The notes: generated by a model not told the origin, from the letters alone. A stretch of 64,000 nucleotides of DNA from CALXQW01 sp031553045 (GCA_031553045.1 JAVBLZ010000001.1:62001-126000), one strand, 5' to 3'; positions 10,054 through 19,388 are shown, counted from the first letter of the stretch. Program-made: numbers and translations.

Positions 10054-11796
10054 CTATTTTTTTGTCTGAAAACTCTCTTTAATTTCTGAGCTTATACGCA
10101 TGGAGCAAAATTTTGGCCCGCACATAGAACAGAAGTGCGCACAACTTTTTGAATCTTTGCTTATGCCTTCTTCACCCCTAAATTTTCGGGCTTTTTCAGG
10201 GTCTAAAGACAAATTAAACTGATCTTGCCATCTAAATTCAAAGCGCGCCAAACTCATTGCATTATCCCTATATTGTGCCGCAGGATGACCTTTTGCCAAG
10301 TCGGCGGCGTGAGCGGCAAGCTTGTATGTTACAACGCCCTCCCTTACATCTTCTTTATTGGGCAAGCCCAGATGTTCTTTGGGTGTAACATAGCAGAGCA
10401 TTGCCGTACCATACCAAGCTATCATTGCAGCGCCTATTGCCGAGCTTATGTGGTCATAGCCTGCGGCAATGTCTGTGATAACCGGTCCAAGAGTATAAAA
10501 CGGCGCTTCTGCACACCAATCAAGTTGTGAATCCATATTGTGTTTTATCATCTGCATGGGAACGTGCCCCGGCCCTTCGCACATGACTTGCACGTCATAA
10601 TCCCAAGCTTTTTTGCAAAGTTCGCCCTGAACTTTAAGTTCCGCAAGCTGGGGATAATCATTGGCGTCGGCGCAAGAGCCTGGGCGCAAACCGTCGCCTA
10701 TCGAAAATGCTATGTCGTAAGAGGCAAGAATGCTGCAAATTTCTTCCCAATTTGTATAGAGGAAATTTTCCTTATTGTGTGCAAGCATCCACTTTGCCAT
10801 TATTGCGCCGCCTCTAGACACTATACCAGTCATACGTTCTGCGGCGCTTGGCAGAAAATCTTTAAGCACACCGGCATGCACGGTAAAGTAATCAACGCCC
10901 TGCTCGGCTTGTTCAATCAAAACTTTTTTGAATACATCCCAAGAGAGTTCTTCCGCCACGCCCCCGACGCTCTCTAAAGCCTGATAGAGCGGCACTGTGC
11001 CAACCGGCGTCGGGCAGTTGCGCAAAATCCACTCTCTGGTTTGGTTGATATCTATGCCCGTTGACAAATCCATAAGCGTGTCCGAACCCCACTTGACAGA
11101 CCACAGCATTTTTTCAACTTCATCTTCAATGCCCGAAGCCATTATGCTGTTGCCAATGTTTGTGTTTATTTTAACCAAAAAATTCCTGCCTATTATTGCG
11201 GGCTCAAGCTCAGGATGGTTTATGTTTGCGGGTATTATTGCCCTGCCCATCGCAACTTCATTTCTGACAAATTCAGGCGTAATTTCTTGAGGGATATTTG
11301 CCCCAAAAGACTGCCCTTTATGTTGGATAAATAAACTGTCTTTGGGTGCGTTTGCGGAAAATTTACCTGATAAGCCGTTTTGCATTGCAATATTTTCACG
11401 CAGCGCAACATATTCCATTTCAGGTGTAATTACACCCTGTTTGGCGTAATACATTTGTGTTATTTTTTTTCCGTTTTTCGCCTTCAGAATATCTCTTTGA
11501 GGAAAGGGGTATTTTTCATTACACAAAGATTTTCCGACACACTGAGTGTCTGCCCTGCCGCTTATCCAAGATGCCCTAATATGCGGCAAACCCTTGCGTA
11601 TATCGCCGTGAAAATCAGCGTCAGACCAAGCCCCAGAGGTATCATATATCACCACATCAGAATTTTCTCTGAGCAATTTTCCATCTTTGTAAGTAGGGCT
11701 TAACTTTACTTTGCAAGCCCCCACCTTAACGTCTTTGCCCTGAAAATAAATTTTGCTTTTTGCAGGGTTATTTAGAAAGAAATTTTTTACATCCAT
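10054..11796 (-). CDS. thiC: Phosphomethylpyrimidine synthase ThiC
   Basis: 580 residues. ThiC is a radical-SAM enzyme that rearranges aminoimidazole ribotide into hydroxymethylpyrimidine phosphate for thiamine synthesis. The C-terminal iron-sulfur motif CxxCxxxxC is visible (CSMCGPKFC), and the core has the expected GDGLRPGS and EGPGHVPM segments. The first ~90 residues correspond to the ThiC-associated N-terminal domain found in longer family members. It lies 24 bases after holB in a tmk-holB-thiC run. There is no room for a TPP riboswitch directly upstream, and no other thi gene is in the window. Confidence 0.96.
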   Translation of the reverse strand: MDVKNFFLNNPAKSKIYFQGKDVKVGACKVKLSPTYKDGKLLRENSDVVIYDTSGAWSDADFHGDIRKGLPHIRASWISGRADTQCVGKSLCNEKYPFPQRDILKAKNGKKITQMYYAKQGVITPEMEYVALRENIAMQNGLSGKFSANAPKDSLFIQHKGQSFGANIPQEITPEFVRNEVAMGRAIIPANINHPELEPAIIGRNFLVKINTNIGNSIMASGIEDEVEKMLWSVKWGSDTLMDLSTGIDINQTREWILRNCPTPVGTVPLYQALESVGGVAEELSWDVFKKVLIEQAEQGVDYFTVHAGVLKDFLPSAAERMTGIVSRGGAIMAKWMLAHNKENFLYTNWEEICSILASYDIAFSIGDGLRPGSCADANDYPQLAELKVQGELCKKAWDYDVQVMCEGPGHVPMQMIKHNMDSQLDWCAEAPFYTLGPVITDIAAGYDHISSAIGAAMIAWYGTAMLCYVTPKEHLGLPNKEDVREGVVTYKLAAHAADLAKGHPAAQYRDNAMSLARFEFRWQDQFNLSLDPEKARKFRGEEGISKDSKSCAHFCSMCGPKFCSMRISSEIKESFQTKK

Positions 11797-11820
11797 ATCA
11801 ACTAAAAACGAATATGCAGA

Positions 11821-12759
11821 TTAACGGGAAGTCCAAATTTTTAATGAGGACAGCATGAAATATTCAAATGCCTGAGCGCTTTGCATATTCAACTCTGTAA
11901 AGCCAGATGCTTTTTCAAGGCTTTCAAGCGCCCTGACCAACTTTGAACTTGCCAACTTGCCGCCCAGATTTTCAAGAGCCGCATCAACAGTGCGCTGCTC
12001 TATTTGCGTCAACAAGACTTTACAGACGGCTCTTCTGGTCATAGATAAAATATTTGCGCTCGTTAGCTCCTCATCAGGGTCTGAAACAAGAGCGTCCGCA
12101 CTTTCTTGAGTCAGACGGTTTAGGCACTTGTCAAAGCTGTCTATTAAAGCGTAACAATTTAAGACCGCCTTGCCTGCGCCAAAATCTTTGCCTATGCCGG
12201 TACACAGCTTTGCAATCCATGCTGAATAATTGTCTAACCATGCCGAAAAGCCCTCATCTTCAAATTTAGAAGGCGGGCAATCTATGCGCATATTTATACA
12301 ACGGCTGCGGATTGTATCAAGCAGGTCGTTAACACGTGTCGTGAGCAAAAATATTGTGGTGTCTTTGCCCGGTTCCTCTAAAGTTTTTAAAAATGCGTTT
12401 GCGGTATAGACATTCATCCTATCCGCCTCAAAGACTATCGCAACTTTGCCTGAGCCCATAGTAGAACCCTGACGCAATTTGTGCAAAAGCCCCCTCATGG
12501 TGTTTGCCGGCCACTCGCCACCCACACGCTCGGCGTCGCTGCCTATCTTGATTTGGCGCATTGCGCCGGAGGGTTTAAGTTCAAACATATCGGCATGACG
12601 CTCAAAAGCTTGGCTTTTCAAGATTTGCGCCGCAACAGTTTTCGCCACAAGCTCAAGCTCCGCAAGTTCCGTACCGTAAAGCAGAATTGCATGATGAAGC
12701 TTGCCATTGCGCTGGGCATTCAAAAGCACATCCAAAGATTTTTGTTTTGCAGAACTCAC
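11821..12759 (-). CDS. holB: DNA polymerase III delta' subunit
   Basis: 312 residues. This is the clamp-loader subunit that, with delta and DnaX, opens the sliding clamp. The family signatures ANAFLKTLEEPG and the SRC motif (TIRSRC) are clear. The P-loop position is degenerate (YGTELAELE, no GKT), as expected for delta', which does not hydrolyse ATP. The four-cysteine zinc module seen in E. coli delta' is absent. The start overlaps the tmk stop by four bases, a common tmk-holB arrangement. DnaX is not in the window. Confidence 0.88.
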   Translation of the reverse strand: MSSAKQKSLDVLLNAQRNGKLHHAILLYGTELAELELVAKTVAAQILKSQAFERHADMFELKPSGAMRQIKIGSDAERVGGEWPANTMRGLLHKLRQGSTMGSGKVAIVFEADRMNVYTANAFLKTLEEPGKDTTIFLLTTRVNDLLDTIRSRCINMRIDCPPSKFEDEGFSAWLDNYSAWIAKLCTGIGKDFGAGKAVLNCYALIDSFDKCLNRLTQESADALVSDPDEELTSANILSMTRRAVCKVLLTQIEQRTVDAALENLGGKLASSKLVRALESLEKASGFTELNMQSAQAFEYFMLSSLKIWTSR

Positions 12760-13391
12760 AGTTTAAATTTCTCCTTAACACAGGCTATTATTTTAGACTT
12801 AGTTACGGCAATTTCAGAGGTGCTGTCTATTATACAAAAGCGTTCAGGTTCGTCTAATGCGAGCTTTAAGAAAGCTTTACGCACATCTTCATAAAATTTT
12901 AATTTTTGAGAGCCCATTCTGTCTATTGAACCTGCGTCTCTGGCTTTTGCCCTTGCCAGACCCACTTCAACGGGCAGGTCTAAAAGTATTGTAAGATGCG
13001 GTTTAAGACGGCTTGAGGCAATCATGTTCAGCTCCTCGACAAGCTTTAAATCTAACGCCCTTGCCGCACCCTGATATGCGGTTGAAGAATCATAAAACCT
13101 GTCTAAAATAACCACATCGCCACGCTCTAAAGCCGGCTTAATAAGCTCTTCAACGTGTTGCGCCCTTGCTGCAGCAAAAAGCAAAAGTTCCGTAAGGGGC
13201 GACATATTAGAACCCTCTTTTGCGTGCAAAAGCAATTCTCTAATTTTTTCAGATAGAGGCGTGCCGCCAGGCTCTCTGGATACTATGCAAGTGCGCCCCA
13301 AACCCTCAAAATAATTTTTAAGATTCTTAATTTGGGTGCTCTTTCCGCAGCCTTCGCCGCCCTCAAAAGTTATAAAAATACCGCTTTGCAT
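12756..13391 (-). CDS. tmk: Thymidylate kinase
   Basis: 211 residues, the normal length. The enzyme phosphorylates dTMP to dTDP. The P-loop is FEGGEGCGKST near residue 9 and the DRFYDSSTAYQG segment around residue 95 is the DR(Y/F) substrate motif. The sequence ARAKARDAGSIDR forms the lid. It is first in a run with holB (4-base overlap) and thiC. The start codon follows an AT-rich leader with no Shine-Dalgarno. Confidence 0.95.
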   Translation of the reverse strand: MQSGIFITFEGGEGCGKSTQIKNLKNYFEGLGRTCIVSREPGGTPLSEKIRELLLHAKEGSNMSPLTELLLFAAARAQHVEELIKPALERGDVVILDRFYDSSTAYQGAARALDLKLVEELNMIASSRLKPHLTILLDLPVEVGLARAKARDAGSIDRMGSQKLKFYEDVRKAFLKLALDEPERFCIIDSTSEIAVTKSKIIACVKEKFKL

Positions 13392-13478
13392 ATAATTTTC
13401 TTAATCAAAATATTTTCAAACAATCATCTTTATTTTACAAACAAAAAGAATTTTTTTGATGCGGAATTTGAAAAATGC

Positions 13479-13506
13479 TTGACGAATAAGTCTGTAATTC
13501 TAGAGT
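13479..13506 (+). promoter_or_regulatory. Candidate promoter of the ferredoxin gene
   Basis: TTGACG at 13479-13484, a 16-base spacer and TAGAGT at 13501-13506. The start codon at 13517 is only ten bases past the -10 element, which would give a very short leader. Confidence 0.35.
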
Positions 13507-13516
13507 TTCAGGCATT

Positions 13517-13747
13517 ATGGCAAATAAAGACACTAAATGGGAAAAAAACGTACCTGGAAAATTCTATGTTGATGACCAGTGCATTGACTGCGACCTTTGC
13601 AGGGAAACTGCGCCCGAATTTTTCGGTCGCGATGATGATGGGTACAGCTTTGTAACAAAGCAACCGACAAATCCTGAAGAAGTGAGCAAGTGCAACGACG
13701 CTATGGAAGCTTGCCCTGTTCAGTCTATCGGCGACGACGGCGAGTAA
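13517..13747 (+). CDS. Ferredoxin, single [4Fe-4S] type
   Basis: A 76-residue acidic protein. The cluster motif CxxCxxC (CIDCDLC) is near residue 22, with the distal cysteine in ACPVQ near residue 66. This spacing is that of single-cluster ferredoxins of the Fer4_13 type. A further cysteine (SKCN) precedes the distal one. It would carry low-potential electrons, with partner unknown; the gene is monocistronic, with its own terminator and RNase P RNA downstream. Confidence 0.88.
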   Translation: MANKDTKWEKNVPGKFYVDDQCIDCDLCRETAPEFFGRDDDGYSFVTKQPTNPEEVSKCNDAMEACPVQSIGDDGE

Positions 13748-13773
13748 TTGCCCAAAAATTTACTTTTTAATCT

Positions 13774-13805
13774 ACGGCTGCATTTTATATGCAGTCGTTT
13801 TTTTT
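13774..13805 (+). terminator. Terminator after the ferredoxin gene
   Basis: 10-bp stem with one G-T pair (13774-13783 with 13789-13798), 5-nt loop, followed by at least seven T residues. Confidence 0.85.
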
Positions 13806-13882
13806 GCGCTATAAGGCTCTCAATTTCCGGAAGGCTCAAGATTTAGTCTTGCAATAAATATAAAGATGTAGAGATTGAAAGA

Positions 13883-14270
13883 ATCGGGGAGCGAGCATTC
13901 GCTCATATCGTTCATTGATACAGAGAGGAAAGTCCGAACACCAAAGAGCAGGATTCCGATTGAAAAATTGGGGGGCGCATTGCAAAAGTACGTCCATGGA
14001 AAGTGCCACAGAAAATATACCGCCCCTAAAGGGCAAGGGTGAAAAGGCGAGGTAAGAGCTCACCGCCGTCTTGAGTAATCAAGCGGGCATGGAAAACCCA
14101 ATCCGGTGCAAGACAAAATAGGAAGCAGAGCGGCTCGTTCATTAATGCTTCGGGTATGTCGCACCTCGCAAGAGGGTATGTTGAGGTATTTTATCTCAAG
14201 TACAGATAAATGAATGCTGTTATAAACCATAGGCGGTCTTAACACAGAATTCGGCTTACAGCTCCCCGAT
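13883..14270 (+). ncRNA. rnpB: RNase P RNA, bacterial type A
   Basis: The catalytic RNA that removes tRNA 5' leaders. Conserved blocks are in the right order: GAGGAAAGTCCG at 13924-13935, an ACAGAAA...ATACCGCC block near 14008-14024, an AGGGTGAAAAGG block near 14035, and AATTCGGCTTACAG just before the 3' end. The ends are set by the P1 helix, ATCGGGGAGC (13883-13892) pairing with GCTCCCCGAT (14261-14270). The length of about 388 nt is normal. Terminators follow directly. Confidence 0.95.
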
Positions 14271-14280
14271 GCCAATTTTA

Positions 14281-14316
14281 AAGGCTTTGAAGGTAACACC
14301 CTCAAAGCCTTTTTTA
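14281..14316 (+). terminator. Terminator of the RNase P RNA
   Basis: Stem AAGGCTTTGA / TCAAAGCCTT extended by three further pairs past a mismatch, followed by a run of T residues. Confidence 0.88.
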
Positions 14317-14335
14317 TTTTGCGCACTTATGTAGC

Positions 14336-14370
14336 AAAAAAAATACGCCGAAGCCCGACGTATTTTTTTA
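14336..14370 (-). terminator. Terminator of the skp end of the operon
   Basis: Stem TACG(C)CG / CG(A)CGTA flanked by A and T runs on both sides. Read on the minus strand the mismatch becomes a G-U pair, fitting termination after skp; it could also back up rnpB termination. Confidence 0.7.
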
Positions 14371-14387
14371 ATTTATTTATCAACAAC

Positions 14388-14933
14388 TTACTCTGCTGCA
14401 GGAGCGTTTACATTCAAAGCTGCGATAACTTCCTGTGTGATGTCGGAAGCGGGCTTTGAGTAATGAACAACACCCTTTTCAAAGATAAAGTCAGCATTTT
14501 TGTCTTTGCCGATTTTTTCTACAACTTCACGGATTTCTTTCAGATGAATCTGCCTTGTGCTTTGGATGTTTTGCTCAATTCTTTGATTTGCCTTTGTGCG
14601 CATATCGTTGATTTCAGCTTCTTTTGCACGGATTTTTTCAACCAATGGCTGACCTTCCTTGGCGATGTCTTGCTTTGCCTGCTCGCTCAAAGTTGGATTT
14701 TTGATTTTTTCTTGAAGCTCATTAACTTGAGCCACCAAAGCCTTGTGCTCCTCACCCATTTTCTGGATTTGCTGCTGAGCCTGCTCCACAGATGATTGAA
14801 TCTGTGCGCTAGATTCTTTTGCCTTATAGTAATTCTGATATACTTGAGCTGTGTCCACAACATAAACCACTTGGTTTGCATATACAGATGCTATTGCGAA
14901 TATTGATACTATTGTTGTTATTATTTTTTTCAT
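14388..14933 (-). CDS. skp: OmpH/Skp family periplasmic chaperone
   Basis: About 181 residues from the chosen start. Skp holds unfolded outer-membrane proteins on their way to BamA. The start at 14933 is preferred over an in-frame ATG 54 bases upstream because it begins a clean Sec signal peptide (MKKIITTIVSIFAIASVYAN). The mature part has the family's VVYVVDTAQVYQNY beta strand and then long charged helices rich in Gln, Lys and Glu (about residues 40-140) that form the coiled-coil arms. It lies directly downstream of bamA, the usual order. Confidence 0.88.
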   Translation of the reverse strand: MKKIITTIVSIFAIASVYANQVVYVVDTAQVYQNYYKAKESSAQIQSSVEQAQQQIQKMGEEHKALVAQVNELQEKIKNPTLSEQAKQDIAKEGQPLVEKIRAKEAEINDMRTKANQRIEQNIQSTRQIHLKEIREVVEKIGKDKNADFIFEKGVVHYSKPASDITQEVIAALNVNAPAAE

Positions 14934-14997
14934 ATTTTTAAAAAAGATTAATTTTGAAAAGTGAATAGATTTTTGGATTTCTGACAAGTCTTAATTT

Positions 14998-17091
14998 TTA
15001 GAACAGTGTGCCAAAAGAGAAGTTGAACTGCAAACCGTCGTTATTATCAGCAGCAGAGGTTACAGGATGCGCAATGTCTATACGCATTGGAGCGCCCATC
15101 AACATAATGCGGAAGCCTATACCAACGTCGTCGTTGTAGTTTGTAGGGTCAAAATCCCAAGAATTGGCGTTCAAGAAACCTACGTCATAAAATACCGCAA
15201 ACCTGATTTCAGGAATAACAATTTCAATGGAGTATTCCGCAGAAGCGTAACCGAAAGTGTCGCCGCCCAAAGGCTCGCCCTTTTCAAGAGGCCCAAATTT
15301 TCTGTATTTATAGCCCCTCATATTATATGCGCCGCCCAAGAAATATTTTTCAAAGAAAGGCACATCTTTGCCGCCATAACCCGTAACAGAACCCGTTCTG
15401 GCTATGAAAGAAAGCACAGGATTACCTGGTCTTACCGCAGACCAATAGTCTCCAAGTCTGAACCATGCGCCCGCTCTTGCCTCTATTCTGTATAAGTTTG
15501 TCTGACCCATGAATGGACCGCCTGCGAGCGTCTGCAAGAACTCAAGCCTTGTGCCGTCTGTCGCAAACATTGTGCTGTCTCTGGTATCTCTTAAAAAGCT
15601 AAGGGTAACTTCAGAAATAGACCTGTGGCCTGCCTCATTTTTAATTGTTTGCGGGGCGCTGCCACTGACGCTGTAAATATTTACGTCTTCAACAGTGTAT
15701 GCGAGTTTTGCCTCAATAAATTCTATGATGTGCTTGCGCAGATAATGCGTCATACCTGTACGCAATTCTGAATAGACGTCTGAATAGTAGCCGGAGTCCG
15801 TCCTGAATAATTCAAACCCATATCCAACTTCTCTGTTGAAAAGCCACGGTTCATCAAAGCCTATGATGATTTGGTTTGTGAGAGAACCGATAGAGCCGCG
15901 TATCCTAAATTTTTGACCCGCACCCTGAAACATGTTTTTGTAGTTTAAGAAGTCAAAGTTACTCTGCGAAAGTTCCGCCGTTGCAACAAAGCTTTCAACC
16001 GTACTAAAGCCTGCGCCAAATGTAACATTACCCGTACGAGCCTCTTTTGCCACAATACGCAAATTCCTGCGATTTGGTATGTTTGTAACTTCAGGCGTGA
16101 GTGTTATTTCATCAAAAAATCTGGTATTTTTCAACCTGTTTTCTGAATTTTGCATACGCTTAAGGTCAAAAATTTCTCCTGGGGCTAGGGCAAGTTCCCT
16201 TATTATAACTTCGCTCTTGGTCTTGCTATTGCCTTGGATGACGATAGACTCAAGATAAAACCTTTCGCTTTCAATAATATCTATGGTTACGTCTATATTG
16301 CCTGTTTCAATATTTGGACGTCTTAGCGCCCTTACGATAGTTTCAATATACCCGTATTCGCCGTAGAAATTCTTGATGTCGTCAACGAGTTTATCCACCT
16401 TTCTTGGAGAGAACACGTTGCCGTTGGTAAGCTTGTGGTAGCGCACAAATTCTGCGAGTTCCTCAGAAGTAAAAAGCGTATTGTTTCTGAAAGTTGTATC
16501 GCCAATTTTGTACTGCCTGCCTTCAACTATATCGATGTCAATATCCATCTCACCGGGTTCGTCTGCATTTGGAAAATCAAACTTTACTTTTGATTCATCA
16601 ATTTCGACATCCAAGTAGCCTTCATTTCTGTAATATTGGCGGAGTTTTTCCAAGTCGTCCTGAAAGTCTTCTTCTTTGAATCTGCCCCAGTCTGTAAGAT
16701 GAGAAATCAGGAATACCCAAGTTGAGGTTTTCATATTTCCTTGAAGTGCGTCCGCCTCAATATGCGTATTGCCGGCAAAGTTTATATTTTCGATGGTAAT
16801 GTCTCCGCCTTCGTCTATGTCAAAGCGTATAACGCCCGTGCCCAACTCGTCATTTTTTTCTATTGAGTACTTTACCTTTACCAAAGAATAACCTTTGTCT
16901 TGGTAATATTTGAGCAGTTTATCAACGTCCCTTTTTACAACCCTCTCATCCAAAATACCGCCGGCGTAAGAGTCCACCTTTGTTCTGAGCCTGTTTGATG
17001 AATAAATTTCATTGCCGCTAAATACAACAGACGCAACCTTGTATTTGGGGATAATGATAAAATCTATATCCATCTTGCGGGTCTTCGTCAT
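14998..17091 (-). CDS. bamA: BamA main part: POTRA domains and beta barrel, after an in-frame TAA
   Basis: 697 residues from the first ATG after the stop. It contains the end of POTRA1, POTRA2-5 (for example VVFSGNEIYSS, INFAGNTHIE, IVIQGNSKTK) and the 16-strand barrel with the RGY motif of loop 6 (NMRGYKYRKFGPL). It ends in the barrel-terminal Phe (FGTLF). BamA inserts proteins into the outer membrane. This segment has no signal peptide. The frame upstream of this ATG continues without shift, through a TAA at 17116-17118, into the signal peptide and first half of POTRA1. The intact gene would therefore be 14998-17397. Confidence 0.85.
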   Translation of the reverse strand: MTKTRKMDIDFIIIPKYKVASVVFSGNEIYSSNRLRTKVDSYAGGILDERVVKRDVDKLLKYYQDKGYSLVKVKYSIEKNDELGTGVIRFDIDEGGDITIENINFAGNTHIEADALQGNMKTSTWVFLISHLTDWGRFKEEDFQDDLEKLRQYYRNEGYLDVEIDESKVKFDFPNADEPGEMDIDIDIVEGRQYKIGDTTFRNNTLFTSEELAEFVRYHKLTNGNVFSPRKVDKLVDDIKNFYGEYGYIETIVRALRRPNIETGNIDVTIDIIESERFYLESIVIQGNSKTKSEVIIRELALAPGEIFDLKRMQNSENRLKNTRFFDEITLTPEVTNIPNRRNLRIVAKEARTGNVTFGAGFSTVESFVATAELSQSNFDFLNYKNMFQGAGQKFRIRGSIGSLTNQIIIGFDEPWLFNREVGYGFELFRTDSGYYSDVYSELRTGMTHYLRKHIIEFIEAKLAYTVEDVNIYSVSGSAPQTIKNEAGHRSISEVTLSFLRDTRDSTMFATDGTRLEFLQTLAGGPFMGQTNLYRIEARAGAWFRLGDYWSAVRPGNPVLSFIARTGSVTGYGGKDVPFFEKYFLGGAYNMRGYKYRKFGPLEKGEPLGGDTFGYASAEYSIEIVIPEIRFAVFYDVGFLNANSWDFDPTNYNDDVGIGFRIMLMGAPMRIDIAHPVTSAADNNDGLQFNFSFGTLF

Positions 17092-17115
17092 GGTTTTTCT
17101 TGCCTCTAAAAAGTC

Positions 17116-17397
17116 TTAAAGCCCCGTCTCATACAAAGATCGCACAGAGGCGTCCAAGGCCCTCTGGTCAAAATTCATGCCCTTGCGCAGCTTGATATGC
17201 GCCATTACCGCATCCTCCGCAACATGGCTAGAGCCTTCAAAGTGCACGGCAAGCTTATCTATGATAAAAATGTTCTGAGCGTCTTCAGGCGTCTCAGTAG
17301 CTGTTTTTTGCTGTGCATAGACTGTTGAAAAAATTGCAAAATGTGCAAATAGCGCAAATAGCGCCGCACTTGCCGAATGTTTGTTAAATAACATCAT
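17116..17397 (-). pseudogene. bamA: BamA N-terminus: signal peptide and half of POTRA1, ending at an in-frame TAA
   Basis: This segment starts at 17397 (MMLFNKHS...), overlapping the end of dnaB by 14 bases, and gives a Sec signal peptide ending near VYAQQ. It then encodes the first POTRA strand and helices (HFEGSSHVAEDAV) and stops after SLYETGL. BamA proteins normally continue here with an aromatic residue and D-F. The codons after the TAA do read D-F-L-E-A-R in the same frame, so one substituted codon (TAT or TTT to TAA) explains the break. It could be a base-calling error, a real null allele or a read-through site. Confidence 0.75.
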
Positions 17398-18862
17398 TGC
17401 CTTTTTTAGATAAATTCTCGTAACGCGTAAGATTTCTGTTGAATAACAAATCAACGTGCCCCGTAGGACCGTTTCTTTGCTTTGCTATCTCTACCTTAAC
17501 CTCTCTCAAAGAGAGATCTGAAATATCGCCCTCAACGCTTGCAGTTTTTTTCTTCCAACTCAAGAGCAAAATAACGTCGGCGTCTTGCTCAATAGAACCG
17601 GACTCACGCAAGTCGCTCGCCTTTGGGTCTCTGTTTAATTTTTCATTTTCACGGTTGAGCTGGGCAAGCACTATCACTGGGCAACTAATTTCTTTCGCCA
17701 TTGCCTTCATGCCTCTGGAAATTTCAGAGACTTGCTGTTCACGTGGCGCTCTTGAATCAAGCCCCTTTAAAAGCTGCAAATAGTCAACCGCTATAAGCCC
17801 AAGCTTCTGCCCTTTCCCAGCCAACTGCTGCTGTAAACGCCTTGCCTTTGCACGCATTTCCAGAATTGTAATGTCCGCCGTATCGTCAATCCAAAGCGGA
17901 GCTTCCATAAGCTCTTGCGCCACTTTGTTGATGTCTGCCATGACTTTGTTTTGAACCTTGCCTTCACGCAAGAGATGCTGATTCACCCCCGCTCTTGAGG
18001 CAATCATTCTCATGTATAGTTGCGCCGCACCCATTTCTAAAGAAAATATCAAAGACGGCACACGTTTGCGCCCAAAGATTGCGCTTTCAACCATATTGAC
18101 GGCTATTGACGTTTTGCCCGTACTTGGACGACCCGCAATGACAATCATTTCTTTGTCATGCAAGCCCCTCATCAAGCTGTCCAAATCATAAAAGCCCGTT
18201 GGTATGCCCGTGTATTCACCTCTGGCTCGTATCATTTTGTCTATCAAAGATACCGCCTCGCCAACTTGCTCGCTGGCTTTGCGCACGGAGTCAGAAATTC
18301 TATCCTGACTTATGCGCATGATTTTTTCTTCAACACCCTCAATAAAGCTGGGCAAATCGCCCTGATGAACGTATGCGCCTTCTATTGTGTTGGTGCAGGT
18401 CTTGATAAGCTCACGCAGGAAATATTTTTCACGTACAATCTCAACCCAATACTTGTAATTGGCATGGGTTTCTATTCTAGAAACTATTCTGGCTATTGCC
18501 TCAATGCCGCCAATTTCCTCCAACTGATTGTTGTTGGAAAGATATTCCGCCAAAACAATTTCTTCCGTAGGCTTGTTGGCGTCATAAAGCGCAACTATCG
18601 CCGAAAAAAGACGGCTGTTGCGGGTGCTATAAAAATAGTCTTCATTGACTTTAAGGGTGATGCAATTTGTGATTACTTCACCGGTAGTGTCTAAAATCAT
18701 ACTAGCCAAGACGCCTTCTTCGGCGTCTATATTGCTAGGAAGCTCCCTTAAAAGGCGATTATCGCCCAAGGGAGCCCCTGATGAAACTTTAGCAACCACA
18801 CTAGACGAACTGCGAAGTGTGCGTCTACTCTTTCCGGAATTTGAATCTCCTTGTGCAGACAT
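17384..18862 (-). CDS. dnaB: Replicative DNA helicase
   Basis: 492 residues. The hexameric helicase that unwinds DNA at the fork. The N-terminal helical domain begins near residue 37 (NIDAEEGVLASMI). The RecA-like C-terminal domain carries Walker A GRPSTGKT (about 245-252), Walker B (LIAVDYLQLL) and the arginine-rich end motifs (KQRNGPTG). No intein is present. The last 14 bases overlap the start of bamA, and rplI lies upstream, matching the common rpsF-ssb-rplI-dnaB order. Confidence 0.97.
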   Translation of the reverse strand: MSAQGDSNSGKSRRTLRSSSSVVAKVSSGAPLGDNRLLRELPSNIDAEEGVLASMILDTTGEVITNCITLKVNEDYFYSTRNSRLFSAIVALYDANKPTEEIVLAEYLSNNNQLEEIGGIEAIARIVSRIETHANYKYWVEIVREKYFLRELIKTCTNTIEGAYVHQGDLPSFIEGVEEKIMRISQDRISDSVRKASEQVGEAVSLIDKMIRARGEYTGIPTGFYDLDSLMRGLHDKEMIVIAGRPSTGKTSIAVNMVESAIFGRKRVPSLIFSLEMGAAQLYMRMIASRAGVNQHLLREGKVQNKVMADINKVAQELMEAPLWIDDTADITILEMRAKARRLQQQLAGKGQKLGLIAVDYLQLLKGLDSRAPREQQVSEISRGMKAMAKEISCPVIVLAQLNRENEKLNRDPKASDLRESGSIEQDADVILLLSWKKKTASVEGDISDLSLREVKVEIAKQRNGPTGHVDLLFNRNLTRYENLSKKGNDVI

Positions 18863-18920
18863 TGCACTTCACCCTTCCCTTTTTTTTCAGTTTAAGTTTG
18901 CCGTCTAGTCAGCTAAAAAT

Positions 18921-19388
18921 TTATTCTTTGATTGGATTTTCTGAAACAACTTCAAATTCAATATCGAATTTGACATCACGATGCAATTTTACATGAGCCG
19001 TGTGTTTGCCCAAATCTTTAACATGCTCTGTAATGTGGATTTGCTTTTTTGTTAGCAAAACGCCTTCAGCGTTAAACCTGTCTATCAGATTTTGAGCCGT
19101 TACAGAACCAAAAAGCTTGCCCGCAGAACCAGTCTTGACCGCAATGGCGATAGAAAGTGCGGCGATTTTTTCCGCAAGAGCTTTTGCGCCCGCAAGTTCA
19201 TTTGCCAAACGTGCTTCACGTGCTTTAATAAGAGATTCTACCATCTTCTTGTTTGCCTTGCTAACAGGCAAAGCAAGTTTTTTGGGAAGTAGAAAGTTGC
19301 GTGCATAACCCGTCTTTACGCTGACTTGTTCGCCCTCGCCGCCGAGATCTTCTACTGGTTTAACTAATAATATTTTGGTGTGTGCCAT
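18921..19388 (-). CDS. rplI: Ribosomal protein bL9
   Basis: 155 residues. It binds domain V of 23S rRNA at the base of the L1 stalk. The N-terminal signature (ILLVKPVEDLGGEGEQVSVKTGYARN) is unmistakable, followed by the long linker helix and the C-terminal domain. It is in the rpsF-ssb-rplI-dnaB run. The stop codon is TAA, which shows that TAA ends genes normally in this genome. Confidence 0.97.
   Translation of the reverse strand: MAHTKILLVKPVEDLGGEGEQVSVKTGYARNFLLPKKLALPVSKANKKMVESLIKAREARLANELAGAKALAEKIAALSIAIAVKTGSAGKLFGSVTAQNLIDRFNAEGVLLTKKQIHITEHVKDLGKHTAHVKLHRDVKFDIEFEVVSENPIKE

Noticed and set aside
11797..11820. TPP riboswitch before thiC
   Set aside because: Only 24 bases separate holB and thiC, and no aptamer sequence is seen.
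17116..17118. TAA reassigned to an amino acid
   Set aside because: rplI, pyrH and other normal-length genes end in TAA in this window.
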